From Spirochaetaceae bacterium (GTDB lineage: Bacteria > Spirochaetota > Spirochaetia > Treponematales > Breznakiellaceae), in NCBI GenBank assembly GCA_031268255.1, contig JAIRXO010000200.1:1-5434 (forward strand): 5,434 nt of DNA, read 5' to 3'. Every line of letters starts with the position of its first letter. The stretch's first letter is position 1. The translations under genes were made by a program, and so were the position numbers. Shown one piece after another: positions 1 to 5,434 of the stretch. Under the pieces are notes generated by a model. That model was not told where the DNA came from and searched no databases. It saw nothing but the letters and a program-made list of their open reading frames with translations.

Positions 1-630
1 CTTGTCCTGCCCATGCTTGTTGTTTTGACCGCGTTCCCCGTGTCGGCCCAATACCGCTTTGCGGCAACAGTAAATCCCCTGCCCGCCGTGGGGCTCTTCT
101 TTGACGGCTGGGGAATAGGCGCCTCGTTTGAAGCCGCCCCGCTGCGCAATCTCGCGTTTAAGGGAACTTTTACTACCATGCACCTGGATATGGCCCGGCT
201 TACGGACAGTACAACTTTTTCCGAAATGGACACGAACCTTTTAATGCTGGGACTCTCGGCGCGCTACTATTTTTTTAATACATATCTGGCAGGCCTTTTT
301 GGCGGTCTCAGGATACGGTATGTTGCATCGAGCATGGAAAATACTTCTAAAGTTTTTGGTCCTCCTCCCAAAGTAAAGGCCGAATTCAACGACATACTTC
401 TCGGCGCCGAACTGGGGTATAAATTCATTTTCGCCGTAAGCAACCGCATCGGGCTATATGTAGAACCTTCCTGCGGATATGACTTTACGGTAAAAAGCGG
501 CGGTAATTATGACGGATCATCGTCACAGAAAAGTTATAGGGAAAGTATCCCTTCAGAATACCGGAACTATGCGGACCGGATTTTCGGCAAAGGCTTTGTT
601 TTTGGCCTCAGCATAGGCCTGGCGTTTTAA
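1..630 (+). CDS. Probable outer-membrane beta-barrel protein, 5'-truncated by the window edge
   Basis: The reading frame is open from base 1 to the TAA at 628-630. The first in-frame ATG (base 13) is probably not the real start: it would leave only about 12 hydrophobic residues with no basic n-region, whereas the frame upstream continues the hydrophobic stretch (LVLPMLVVLTAFPVSA). This reads as the end of a Sec signal peptide, with cleavage expected after VSA and before QYRF, so the start lies left of the window. The mature part is about 190 residues, rich in glycine and aromatics, with alternating polar/non-polar strands (for example the segments around LLMLGLSARYYFF, ILLGAELGYKFIF and FVFGLSIGLAF). 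It ends in Phe, as barrel proteins handled by the BAM machinery usually do. It resembles the broad OmpA-like/OMP_b-brl class of small 8-stranded barrels, but I recognise no specific family. Function unknown. Localisation is inference from the signal peptide and strand pattern. Confidence 0.72.
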   Translation, partial: LVLPMLVVLTAFPVSAQYRFAATVNPLPAVGLFFDGWGIGASFEAAPLRNLAFKGTFTTMHLDMARLTDSTTFSEMDTNLLMLGLSARYYFFNTYLAGLFGGLRIRYVASSMENTSKVFGPPPKVKAEFNDILLGAELGYKFIFAVSNRIGLYVEPSCGYDFTVKSGGNYDGSSSQKSYRESIPSEYRNYADRIFGKGFVFGLSIGLAF

Positions 631-639
631 CGGGGGCGC

Positions 640-1581
640 CTAATGCAGCCGGTAATTGAGAAGCAGCGCCAGCCGGTAAAATTGTATATGCTGCCGGTCG
701 CTTTCGTTTAGTATGCGGCGCTGGTAAAAGGTATCCTCATTGCCCGAAAGATAATTCCGCCTGGTGCGGAACTGGATTACCAGGGCGGCGCTTAATTTTT
801 CCGTAAGGGAATAGTTTGCCAGGCCGGAAAGGGTCCACTGGTTAAGGTCGTCGCCCCAGGTTTTTCTTCCGGGGGTATCGTAGAGCAGCCTGGTCAGCTC
901 CGCCATGAAGCCGACCATATTGAGTTTTACGGGCATCTGATAGCCCAGCACATAGGAGCCGTAGCTGATAAAGCCGTTGCGGTTTTCGCCGTCGTCGTTT
1001 TCAAAATACCACGAATCGCCGCTGCCGGCGGCGCTGTTCCCCTTGTAGCGCAGTTCCTGATAGGCCCTGAACACGATATGGTTCCAGTCGCCGGGGAAAA
1101 GGGCCCCAAGATCAAACTGCAGTGTTCCCCCGCCAAAGGCGCTCCAGAGAAGGCCGCCAAAGGGCGGGCCCGAGATTTCTTCGGCAGGGTCTGTATCGGA
1201 GCGTGGCCGGTTGATTCCGTAGCCCCTGGCTTGCTTTCCGAAGATTTCTATGTTCCAGCCGGAGCCGGCCCTTACGCCCCCTGCCAGTTGGAAAAACGCG
1301 ATGGGTGTCCAGGTGAGTTCGGCGCTGCCGTTTACCGATATGGGAGAAAGTTCCCCGCCGAACCTGGCGTTTATGCTGTTGTCCCTGGTGAGAGGGCTTT
1401 CTCCCTGGAGAAAGGGGAAAACATACTGCCGGGTAAGGGTAATTTTTGCCTCAGGCCGGGAAGAAACCTGCAGGCCGATTTCCGTGGAAGATGAAGGCTC
1501 GGCTGTTCCGGGGAGGGCCGCAAGGACCAGGAACAGGTCCGCCAGGAACAGGCCCGGCAGTATGGTTTTGCGGCCCATCAT
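640..1581 (-). CDS. Exported probable outer-membrane beta-barrel protein of unknown family
   Basis: This gene encodes 313 residues and ends in TAG at 640-642. The N-terminus is a clear signal peptide: basic MMGRK, then a hydrophobic core (about residues 7-24), then a likely cleavage after PGTA (residue 27). The rest has no cysteine and shows many short amphipathic strands separated by polar loops rich in Asn, Asp, Gly and Ser (for example GSGDSWYFENDDGENRNGF). This fits an outer-membrane barrel, perhaps of 12-14 strands. The final segment (FYRLALLLNYRLH) is strand-like but ends in His rather than the usual Phe. The start overlaps the stop of the upstream lipoprotein gene as TAATGATG. The first ATG (1581) lies only 2 bases after GGAGAG and the second (1578) lies 5 bases after it, so Met2 may be the actual start. 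Tight coupling suggests that the product works with the upstream von Willebrand factor lipoprotein. I do not recognise the family; a role as channel, adhesin or structural protein cannot be told apart. Confidence 0.72.
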   Translation of the reverse strand: MMGRKTILPGLFLADLFLVLAALPGTAEPSSSTEIGLQVSSRPEAKITLTRQYVFPFLQGESPLTRDNSINARFGGELSPISVNGSAELTWTPIAFFQLAGGVRAGSGWNIEIFGKQARGYGINRPRSDTDPAEEISGPPFGGLLWSAFGGGTLQFDLGALFPGDWNHIVFRAYQELRYKGNSAAGSGDSWYFENDDGENRNGFISYGSYVLGYQMPVKLNMVGFMAELTRLLYDTPGRKTWGDDLNQWTLSGLANYSLTEKLSAALVIQFRTRRNYLSGNEDTFYQRRILNESDRQHIQFYRLALLLNYRLH

Positions 1582-3203
1582 TACTCTCCGGCGGAAGGGC
1601 GCAATGCTCCGGCGGCCCTTACCAGGTCCAGAAATTTTTTCCGGTAGCCAAAGCGGTCCTCTCCCAGGGAACGTTCCGCCATGGCAAGGACGGCGGCAAA
1701 ATTGGCGTCTCCCCTGTAGGGGCTGTCCCGAAGCAGCATGCCAAAGGCGGCAACCGACGCGGCAAAGGTAAAGTCAGGCGAAGCGTCCGCCGCGGTGTAT
1801 ACCGGAGCGGTTTTAAGGGGAAAACTCAAGAGCCGGCTTTCTGTCTCGCCCGGCAGTTTGTGGCGCACCTTGACGGTAAGAAACTCATCGGCATAGGCCG
1901 GGGAAGGGGCCTCCGGCATCTCAGCGTATTTAAGGGGATCAGTCCGCGGCAGGTTTTCTACCTCGTCTCCAGGAGGGATAAGCTCGTAAAAGGCCGTTAC
2001 GGTATGACCCGCGCCTATATCGCCCGCGTCAACAGTATCGTCGTTAAATTCTTCGGCCCGCATGACGCGGTTTTCATATCCCAAAAGCCGGTAGGCCCCA
2101 ACGGTAGCTGGGTTAAATTCAACCTGAATTTTTACATCCTGGGCAATGGTAACCAGGGTTCCGCCCAGTTGGTCTCCCAACAGTTTTTGGGCTTCTTCCA
2201 TGGTGTCAATGTACCCGTAGTTGCCGTTGCCCGAGGAGGCAAGTTGTTTCAGGGTTCCGTCCCGGTAATTTCCCATGCCGAATCCAAGAACGGTCAGGTA
2301 TACGCCGCTTTGGGCTTTTTCTTTTATCAGGCCGGTGAGGCCGCTCCGGTTTGAGATACCTACGTTGAAGTCGCCGTCGGTGCAGAGTATGACCCGGTTT
2401 ACGCTGCCGGGATCAAAGTTTTCTTCGGCCAGGCGGTATGCGAGAGCGATGCCCGCCCCTCCGGCTGTTGATCCGCCTGCGGAAAGGTTGTTCAATGCCG
2501 CCAGAATGGGGACCTTGTTGTCGCAGCTTGTGGGGGGCAGTATGGTTCCCGCCGCTCCGGCGTACACGCAGATGGCAACCCTGTCATTGCCGTCGAGTTT
2601 GTCCACCAGCAGTTTCACCGCCGATTTAAGCAGGGGCAGTTTGTTTTCCGCGTCCATGGAACCGGAAACATCCAGCAAAAAGACAAGGTTTACCCTGGGC
2701 CGCTGTTCGGGAGGAAATTCCCTTCCCTTTATCCCTATCCGCGCCAAAAGGTGGCCGTTATTCCAGGGACATTCCGCGGCCTCGGCGTGTACCGCGAAAG
2801 GGCTGCCGTCCTCAGGCGGCGGGTAGTCATAGTCAAAATAATTGATCAGTTCTTCTATGCGTACCGATGATTTTGGAGGCAGTTGTCTGTTATTGATAAA
2901 ATACCGTGTTATGGAATAGCCCGCTGTATCCACATCAATGGAAAAAGTTGACAGGGGCTGCTCCGCCGCCCTCAGAAAAGGATTATCCTCAATATGGTCA
3001 AATTCATCGGTAGTAAAGGCGCTTTCTTCCTGAGCGTCTGCAACCATACGGGGCGCCGGCATGCTGGCCTCCCGCATCATGCCGGAAGGTCTTGGCGCGG
3101 AACACGCGGTAACAAGAAGGAGGACGGAAACAAGGTACCCATAAGGCCGGGCCGGAAGCGCCCTTTCAACCTTACCGTTTTGAAACAGCTTCATTTTCTT
3201 CAT
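1581..3203 (-). CDS. YfbK-type von Willebrand factor A domain lipoprotein
   Basis: This is a 540-residue surface or periplasmic lipoprotein of the YfbK family. Starting at 3203, the protein has a basic n-region, a hydrophobic core (YLVSVLLLVTA) and a lipobox VTA-C with the acylated cysteine at residue 34. Domain order is typical. First comes the N-terminal vWF_A-associated domain (about 75-165), with the hallmarks STFSIDVDTAGYS and VRIEELINYFDYDYP. Next is a VWA domain (about 170-345) with a complete metal-ion-dependent adhesion site: DVSGS (Asp178, Ser180, Ser182), Thr246 in GGSTAGG and Asp276 in TDGD. A C-terminal DUF3520-like region (about 350-535) follows. Such domains bind partner proteins through a divalent metal; the specific partner is unknown. 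An upstream in-frame ATG at 3263 would overlap the gamma-subunit gene, has a badly spaced Shine-Dalgarno and adds a 20-residue tail before the signal peptide, so 3203 is preferred. The gene lies 46 bases after the oxidoreductase gamma gene and is coupled to the barrel gene downstream. Confidence 0.9.
   Translation of the reverse strand: MKKMKLFQNGKVERALPARPYGYLVSVLLLVTACSAPRPSGMMREASMPAPRMVADAQEESAFTTDEFDHIEDNPFLRAAEQPLSTFSIDVDTAGYSITRYFINNRQLPPKSSVRIEELINYFDYDYPPPEDGSPFAVHAEAAECPWNNGHLLARIGIKGREFPPEQRPRVNLVFLLDVSGSMDAENKLPLLKSAVKLLVDKLDGNDRVAICVYAGAAGTILPPTSCDNKVPILAALNNLSAGGSTAGGAGIALAYRLAEENFDPGSVNRVILCTDGDFNVGISNRSGLTGLIKEKAQSGVYLTVLGFGMGNYRDGTLKQLASSGNGNYGYIDTMEEAQKLLGDQLGGTLVTIAQDVKIQVEFNPATVGAYRLLGYENRVMRAEEFNDDTVDAGDIGAGHTVTAFYELIPPGDEVENLPRTDPLKYAEMPEAPSPAYADEFLTVKVRHKLPGETESRLLSFPLKTAPVYTAADASPDFTFAASVAAFGMLLRDSPYRGDANFAAVLAMAERSLGEDRFGYRKKFLDLVRAAGALRPSAGE
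1584..1589 (-). promoter_or_regulatory. Ribosome binding site of the barrel gene, inside the lipoprotein gene's last codons
   Basis: GGAGAG (minus strand) lies immediately before the TAA of the lipoprotein gene. It is 2 bases from the ATG at 1581 and 5 bases from the second ATG at 1578. The normal spacing favours the second ATG. The site is in the coding end of the upstream gene, so ribosomes finishing the lipoprotein can restart here. Confidence 0.5.
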
Positions 3204-3209
3204 AAAAAA

Positions 3210-3215
3210 TTCCTT
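3210..3215 (-). promoter_or_regulatory. Ribosome binding site deciding the lipoprotein start at 3203
   Basis: AAGGAA on the minus strand is followed by six T and then ATG (3203-3201). This is standard Shine-Dalgarno spacing, and it supports the internal start over the longer frame beginning at 3263, whose only AGGA is one base from its ATG. Confidence 0.7.
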
Positions 3216-3249
3216 AATAAGCGCGTTTTTATTCGCAAGCGGGCGGAAC

Positions 3250-3783
3250 CTACACCGCCTCATATCCTGCCCGTATGGCTTCGACGTTCATGGGGATAAA
3301 CTTGTGCTTGTCCTCGGGGAAGAAATTTTTAAGAATCCCTTCTATGTCGGTCAGGGCCAGGGCGCCTGAGATTTTTGCTACAGCGCCCAGGGCGACCATG
3401 TTGGCTATTTTTGGATTGCCGATTTGTTCGGCTATGCCCTGGGCTTCCAGGGGAATGATGTTTATGTCGCCCCGGCCCGGCTTTTCCTTGACCAGCGAGG
3501 TGTTGATAACCATGGCGCCCCCTTTCTTGAGCATGCTTTCGCAAAGGGGAAGTGAATCGCTGTTCATCACCAGAACCGAGTCGGGGGTGGTAACCAGGGG
3601 GCTGGCGATTTCTTCGTCAGAGACGATGACGCTGGCCCTGGCTATGCCGCCCCGTTTTTCGGCGCCATAAAACGGAAAGAAGGTAACGTTTTTCCCTTCT
3701 TTCATGGCGCAGTATACCCATATTTGTCCCAGGGAGATGATTCCCTGGCCGCCGAAACCGGCGAAAAAAGATTTCTCTGTCAT
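3250..3783 (-). CDS. 2-oxoacid:ferredoxin oxidoreductase, gamma subunit
   Basis: This 177-residue cytoplasmic protein is full length for the stand-alone gamma subunit of the 2-oxoacid:ferredoxin oxidoreductase family (POR/KOR gamma domain). It has the N-terminal glycine motif GFGGQG at residues 9-14 after the first strand, and the family signature FYGAEKRGG at about 38-46, which in this family is usually of the form YG.E.RGG. The domain is thought to contribute to coenzyme A binding in the complex. The protein lacks Cys clusters, so it carries no iron-sulfur centre itself. ATG at 3783 is preceded by GAGGAG with a 4-base gap. The gene starts 17 bases after the beta-subunit stop, in the alpha-beta-gamma order usual for this enzyme. 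Subunit identity is firm; substrate specificity is not encoded here. Confidence 0.93.
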   Translation of the reverse strand: MTEKSFFAGFGGQGIISLGQIWVYCAMKEGKNVTFFPFYGAEKRGGIARASVIVSDEEIASPLVTTPDSVLVMNSDSLPLCESMLKKGGAMVINTSLVKEKPGRGDINIIPLEAQGIAEQIGNPKIANMVALGAVAKISGALALTDIEGILKNFFPEDKHKFIPMNVEAIRAGYEAV

Positions 3784-3787
3784 TATG

Positions 3788-3793
3788 CTCCTC
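3788..3793 (-). promoter_or_regulatory. Ribosome binding site of the gamma-subunit gene
   Basis: GAGGAG on the minus strand sits in the 17-base gap between the beta and gamma genes, 4 bases before the ATG at 3783. It is strong in sequence, with slightly short spacing. Confidence 0.6.
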
Positions 3794-3800
3794 GCTGGTT

Positions 3801-4544
3801 TTACAGGGTGTTTTTGATTTCCCCCAGGGGGAAAACGGGAATCATGTGTTCCTCAAGCCAGACAACCGACTGCTCCGGTTCCATGCCCCAGTTGGTGGGG
3901 CACTGGGAAAGAATTTCCACTATGGTTGAACCGGTTCCGGCGATCTGGGCCTCGAAAGCCTTCTTTATATACTGCCTTGTTTTGCGTACATTGGCGGCGT
4001 TGTTTACCGCGCCCCGGGCAATGTACCTGGTTCCTTCAAGCTGGGCGAGAAGTTCGGCAACCTTGATGGGATAGCCCATGCCGCTTGTTCCGGGGTCCCT
4101 GCCAAAGGGGGCGGTAACGGCCTTCTGGCCCACCAGGGTTGTGGGGGCCATCTGGCCTCCGGTCATGCCGTAGATAGCGTTGTTCACGAATATCGTGGTG
4201 AACCTTTCGCCCCGGTTGGCGGCGTGTATCATTTCGGCGGTTCCTATGGCGGCCATGTCTCCGTCGCCCTGATAGCATATAACGAGGTGGTCCGGCAGCA
4301 CGCGCTTGACCGCCGTGGCGGCTGCGGGAGTGCGTCCGTGGGCGGGCTGGACAGAGTCAAATTCAAAATACAGATCCGCCCAGATGGCGCAGCCTACGGG
4401 ATTGGTGATGATGGCCCGCTCCCGCTGTCCCAGTTCGTCTATGATTTCGGTAATAATCCGGTGTATTACCCCGTGGCCGCAGCCGCCGCAGTATTTGGTT
4501 GAAATTTTTTTAAGGCTTTCAGGATAGCCGTATAGTTTCTTCAC
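3801..4544 (-). CDS. 2-oxoacid:ferredoxin oxidoreductase, beta subunit (TPP-binding)
   Basis: This 247-residue protein is the thiamine-pyrophosphate subunit that performs decarboxylation. The TPP/Mg motif begins GDGD at residues 93-96 and ends NN at 121-122, followed by IYGMTGGQ. The N-terminal YCGGCGHG (18-25) matches the family's CPGCGH motif. Four cysteines (19, 22, 52 in NPVGC and 215 in QCPTNW) are placed like the four ligands of the single [4Fe-4S] cluster known in two-subunit-type 2-oxoacid oxidoreductases, so the proximal cluster is probably retained. The start is GTG at 4544: the next Met is residue 97, past the essential N-terminal motif, and the homologous N-terminus begins here. 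GGGAG lies 9 bases upstream, within the end of the alpha gene, whose stop is only 4 bases away. Beta is therefore probably coupled to alpha. I leave the symbol empty because the vor/kor naming of beta subunits varies. Confidence 0.94.
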   Translation of the reverse strand: MKKLYGYPESLKKISTKYCGGCGHGVIHRIITEIIDELGQRERAIITNPVGCAIWADLYFEFDSVQPAHGRTPAAATAVKRVLPDHLVICYQGDGDMAAIGTAEMIHAANRGERFTTIFVNNAIYGMTGGQMAPTTLVGQKAVTAPFGRDPGTSGMGYPIKVAELLAQLEGTRYIARGAVNNAANVRKTRQYIKKAFEAQIAGTGSTIVEILSQCPTNWGMEPEQSVVWLEEHMIPVFPLGEIKNTL

Positions 4545-4548
4545 GCTG

Positions 4549-5434
4549 TTACGCTCCCAATATCTTTTTGGCCCTGGAGAAGATTTCTTCTTCGGTGGGG
4601 AGGGCGCCTCCCGAATGGCCGAGAAGATGCACTGCCGGGCATTTACCGCCGCCTGAGGCTTCGAAAACCGACAGCTTTACATCCTCGATAAGCTGGCCGA
4701 AACTCATTTCTACGGTGAGTATGGGCCGGCCCGACGCGGCGATGCGGCCCAGGGCCTTTGCGGGGAAGGGCCAGAGGGTGATGGGCCTGAAAATGCCCAG
4801 CTTGATGCCTGCGGCGGCGGCAAGTTTTTTTGCCCCCAGGGCTATGCGCGCGGCGGTTCCGTAGGCGACAAGAATCAGGTCGCCGTCCTCGTCCGCCGAT
4901 TCATAGCGGCATTCCTTGTCCGTTATTTCGGCGTAGCGGTCCTCCCGCGTCTGGTTTAGTTTTTCGAGAATCTCCGGGGTCAGCTCAAGGGAACTGATGT
5001 GCCGGGGGTTTTTGTCCTTGCGTTCCCGCATGTGTCCCACCGCCCAATCCCGCCTGGGGAGTTCATCAAGGCATCGCTCCCGGGGAAGCGTAACCCCTTC
5101 CATCATCTGGCCTATCATGCCGTCGGCCATAACCATGACGGGTATGCGGTACTGATCGGCAAGGTCAAAGGCCAGATAGGTGAGGTCGGCACATTCCTGT
5201 ACGCTTTTTGGAGCCAGCACAAGGGTACGGTAATCGCCGTGGCCCCCGCCCCGGGTGGCCTGGAAATAGTCTCCCTGGTAAGGGGCAATGTTTCCCAGCC
5301 CCGGACCGCCCCGGACCATGTTTACCACAACCAGGGGAAGGTCCGCGCCGGCTGCATAGGAGATGCCTTCCTGCTTGAGGCTTATGCCGGGACTTGAAGA
5401 ACTGGTCATTGCCCTGGCTCCGGCAGCGGAAGCG
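4549..5434 (-). CDS. vorB: 2-oxoacid:ferredoxin oxidoreductase, alpha subunit (VorB-like), N-terminus cut by window edge
   Basis: The visible 294 residues are the C-terminal part of an alpha subunit that is usually about 350-380 residues. The ATG at 5409 is internal: the frame continues upstream as ASAAGARA directly before MTSSSSPGISL, which together form the conserved core block of the pyruvate-oxidoreductase-type N-terminal domain. The true start is therefore beyond base 5434. Next come VVVNMVRGGPGLGNI and YQGDYFQATRGGGHGDYRT. The latter replace the GPSTGMPT...QGD form typical of 2-oxoglutarate enzymes and, as I recall the family, match the VorB group annotated as 3-methyl-2-oxobutanoate dehydrogenase subunit. 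A transketolase-C-like domain follows (from about visible residue 185, DLILVAYGTAARIA, to the end). The predicted reaction is 2-oxoacid + CoA + oxidised ferredoxin giving acyl-CoA, CO2 and reduced ferredoxin, in the cytoplasm. Family is near certain. Branched-chain substrate is inference from subfamily resemblance; 2-oxoglutarate or other 2-oxoacids remain possible. Confidence 0.93.
   Translation of the reverse strand, partial: ASAAGARAMTSSSSPGISLKQEGISYAAGADLPLVVVNMVRGGPGLGNIAPYQGDYFQATRGGGHGDYRTLVLAPKSVQECADLTYLAFDLADQYRIPVMVMADGMIGQMMEGVTLPRERCLDELPRRDWAVGHMRERKDKNPRHISSLELTPEILEKLNQTREDRYAEITDKECRYESADEDGDLILVAYGTAARIALGAKKLAAAAGIKLGIFRPITLWPFPAKALGRIAASGRPILTVEMSFGQLIEDVKLSVFEASGGGKCPAVHLLGHSGGALPTEEEIFSRAKKILGA
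4554..4558 (-). promoter_or_regulatory. Ribosome binding site supporting the GTG start of the beta subunit
   Basis: GGGAG on the minus strand lies inside the last codons of the alpha gene, 9 bases before the GTG at 4544. The stop of alpha (TAA, 4551-4549) falls between the site and the start, a layout typical of translational coupling. Confidence 0.5.

Noticed and set aside
646..679. Direct repeat CAGCCGGTAA at 646-655 and 670-679
   Set aside because: It encodes the same YRL tripeptide twice in the last strand of the barrel protein; coding repetition explains it.
1446..2354. A 302-codon open frame on the + strand, antisense to the lipoprotein and barrel genes
   Set aside because: It lies opposite strongly conserved VWA-family coding sequence, its translation is basic and low in recognisable structure, and such long antisense frames are common in G+C-rich genes.
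2275..2826. A 183-codon + strand frame opposite the VWA domain
   Set aside because: It is a shadow of the MIDAS-bearing domain on the minus strand; no motif or plausible protein character.
3204..3249. Possible terminator or promoter in the 46-base gap between the gamma and lipoprotein genes
   Set aside because: Only a weak AATAA/TTATT pairing around an 8-base loop is present, with no G+C stem or T-run, and no convincing -35/-10 pair.
3204..3263. A longer lipoprotein start at 3263, overlapping the gamma gene
   Set aside because: It adds 20 residues before the signal peptide and has poor ribosome-site spacing. The AAGGAA six bases before the ATG at 3203 is a better start.
4999..5397. A 132-codon + strand frame opposite the alpha subunit
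   Set aside because: The minus-strand frame encodes an unmistakable oxidoreductase alpha subunit; this one is an antisense shadow.

Overview
This window comes from a diderm (Gram-negative type) anaerobe of moderately high G+C. It carries a ferredoxin-linked 2-oxoacid oxidoreductase, which needs an anaerobic or low-potential lifestyle. It also carries two proteins that look like outer-membrane beta-barrels and a surface lipoprotein, which need an outer envelope. The VorB-type alpha subunit, the loose lipobox and poorly conserved barrel proteins ending in aromatic or basic residues remind me of spirochaetes such as gut Treponema relatives. That assignment is a recollection-based guess, not proven by the sequence.

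Layout. Bases 1-630 (+ strand) hold the 3' part of an exported, probably outer-membrane, small beta-barrel protein whose start lies outside the window. It converges, with only 9 bases between the stop codons, on a long minus-strand block that fills the rest. Read in the direction of transcription (high to low coordinates), this block is: the 2-oxoacid:ferredoxin oxidoreductase alpha subunit (VorB-like, N-terminus cut by the window edge), beta subunit (TPP-binding, GTG start), gamma subunit, a 540-residue YfbK-type von Willebrand factor A lipoprotein, and a 313-residue probable outer-membrane protein of unknown family.

How they work together. Alpha, beta and gamma form one enzyme that oxidatively decarboxylates a 2-oxoacid (probably a branched-chain one such as 2-oxoisovalerate) to the acyl-CoA with reduction of ferredoxin. 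The small ferredoxin-like delta subunit typical of this enzyme is not in the window and would be expected just upstream of alpha. The lipoprotein and the last barrel gene are translationally coupled (TAATG junction), so they probably act together at the envelope. They follow the oxidoreductase after 46 bases on the same strand and may be co-transcribed with it, but nothing links their function to 2-oxoacid metabolism.

The window is almost completely coding. I see no RNA genes, CRISPR, insertion sequences, long repeats or clear terminators. No wholly new system is evident; the least-described part is the lipoprotein/barrel pair.
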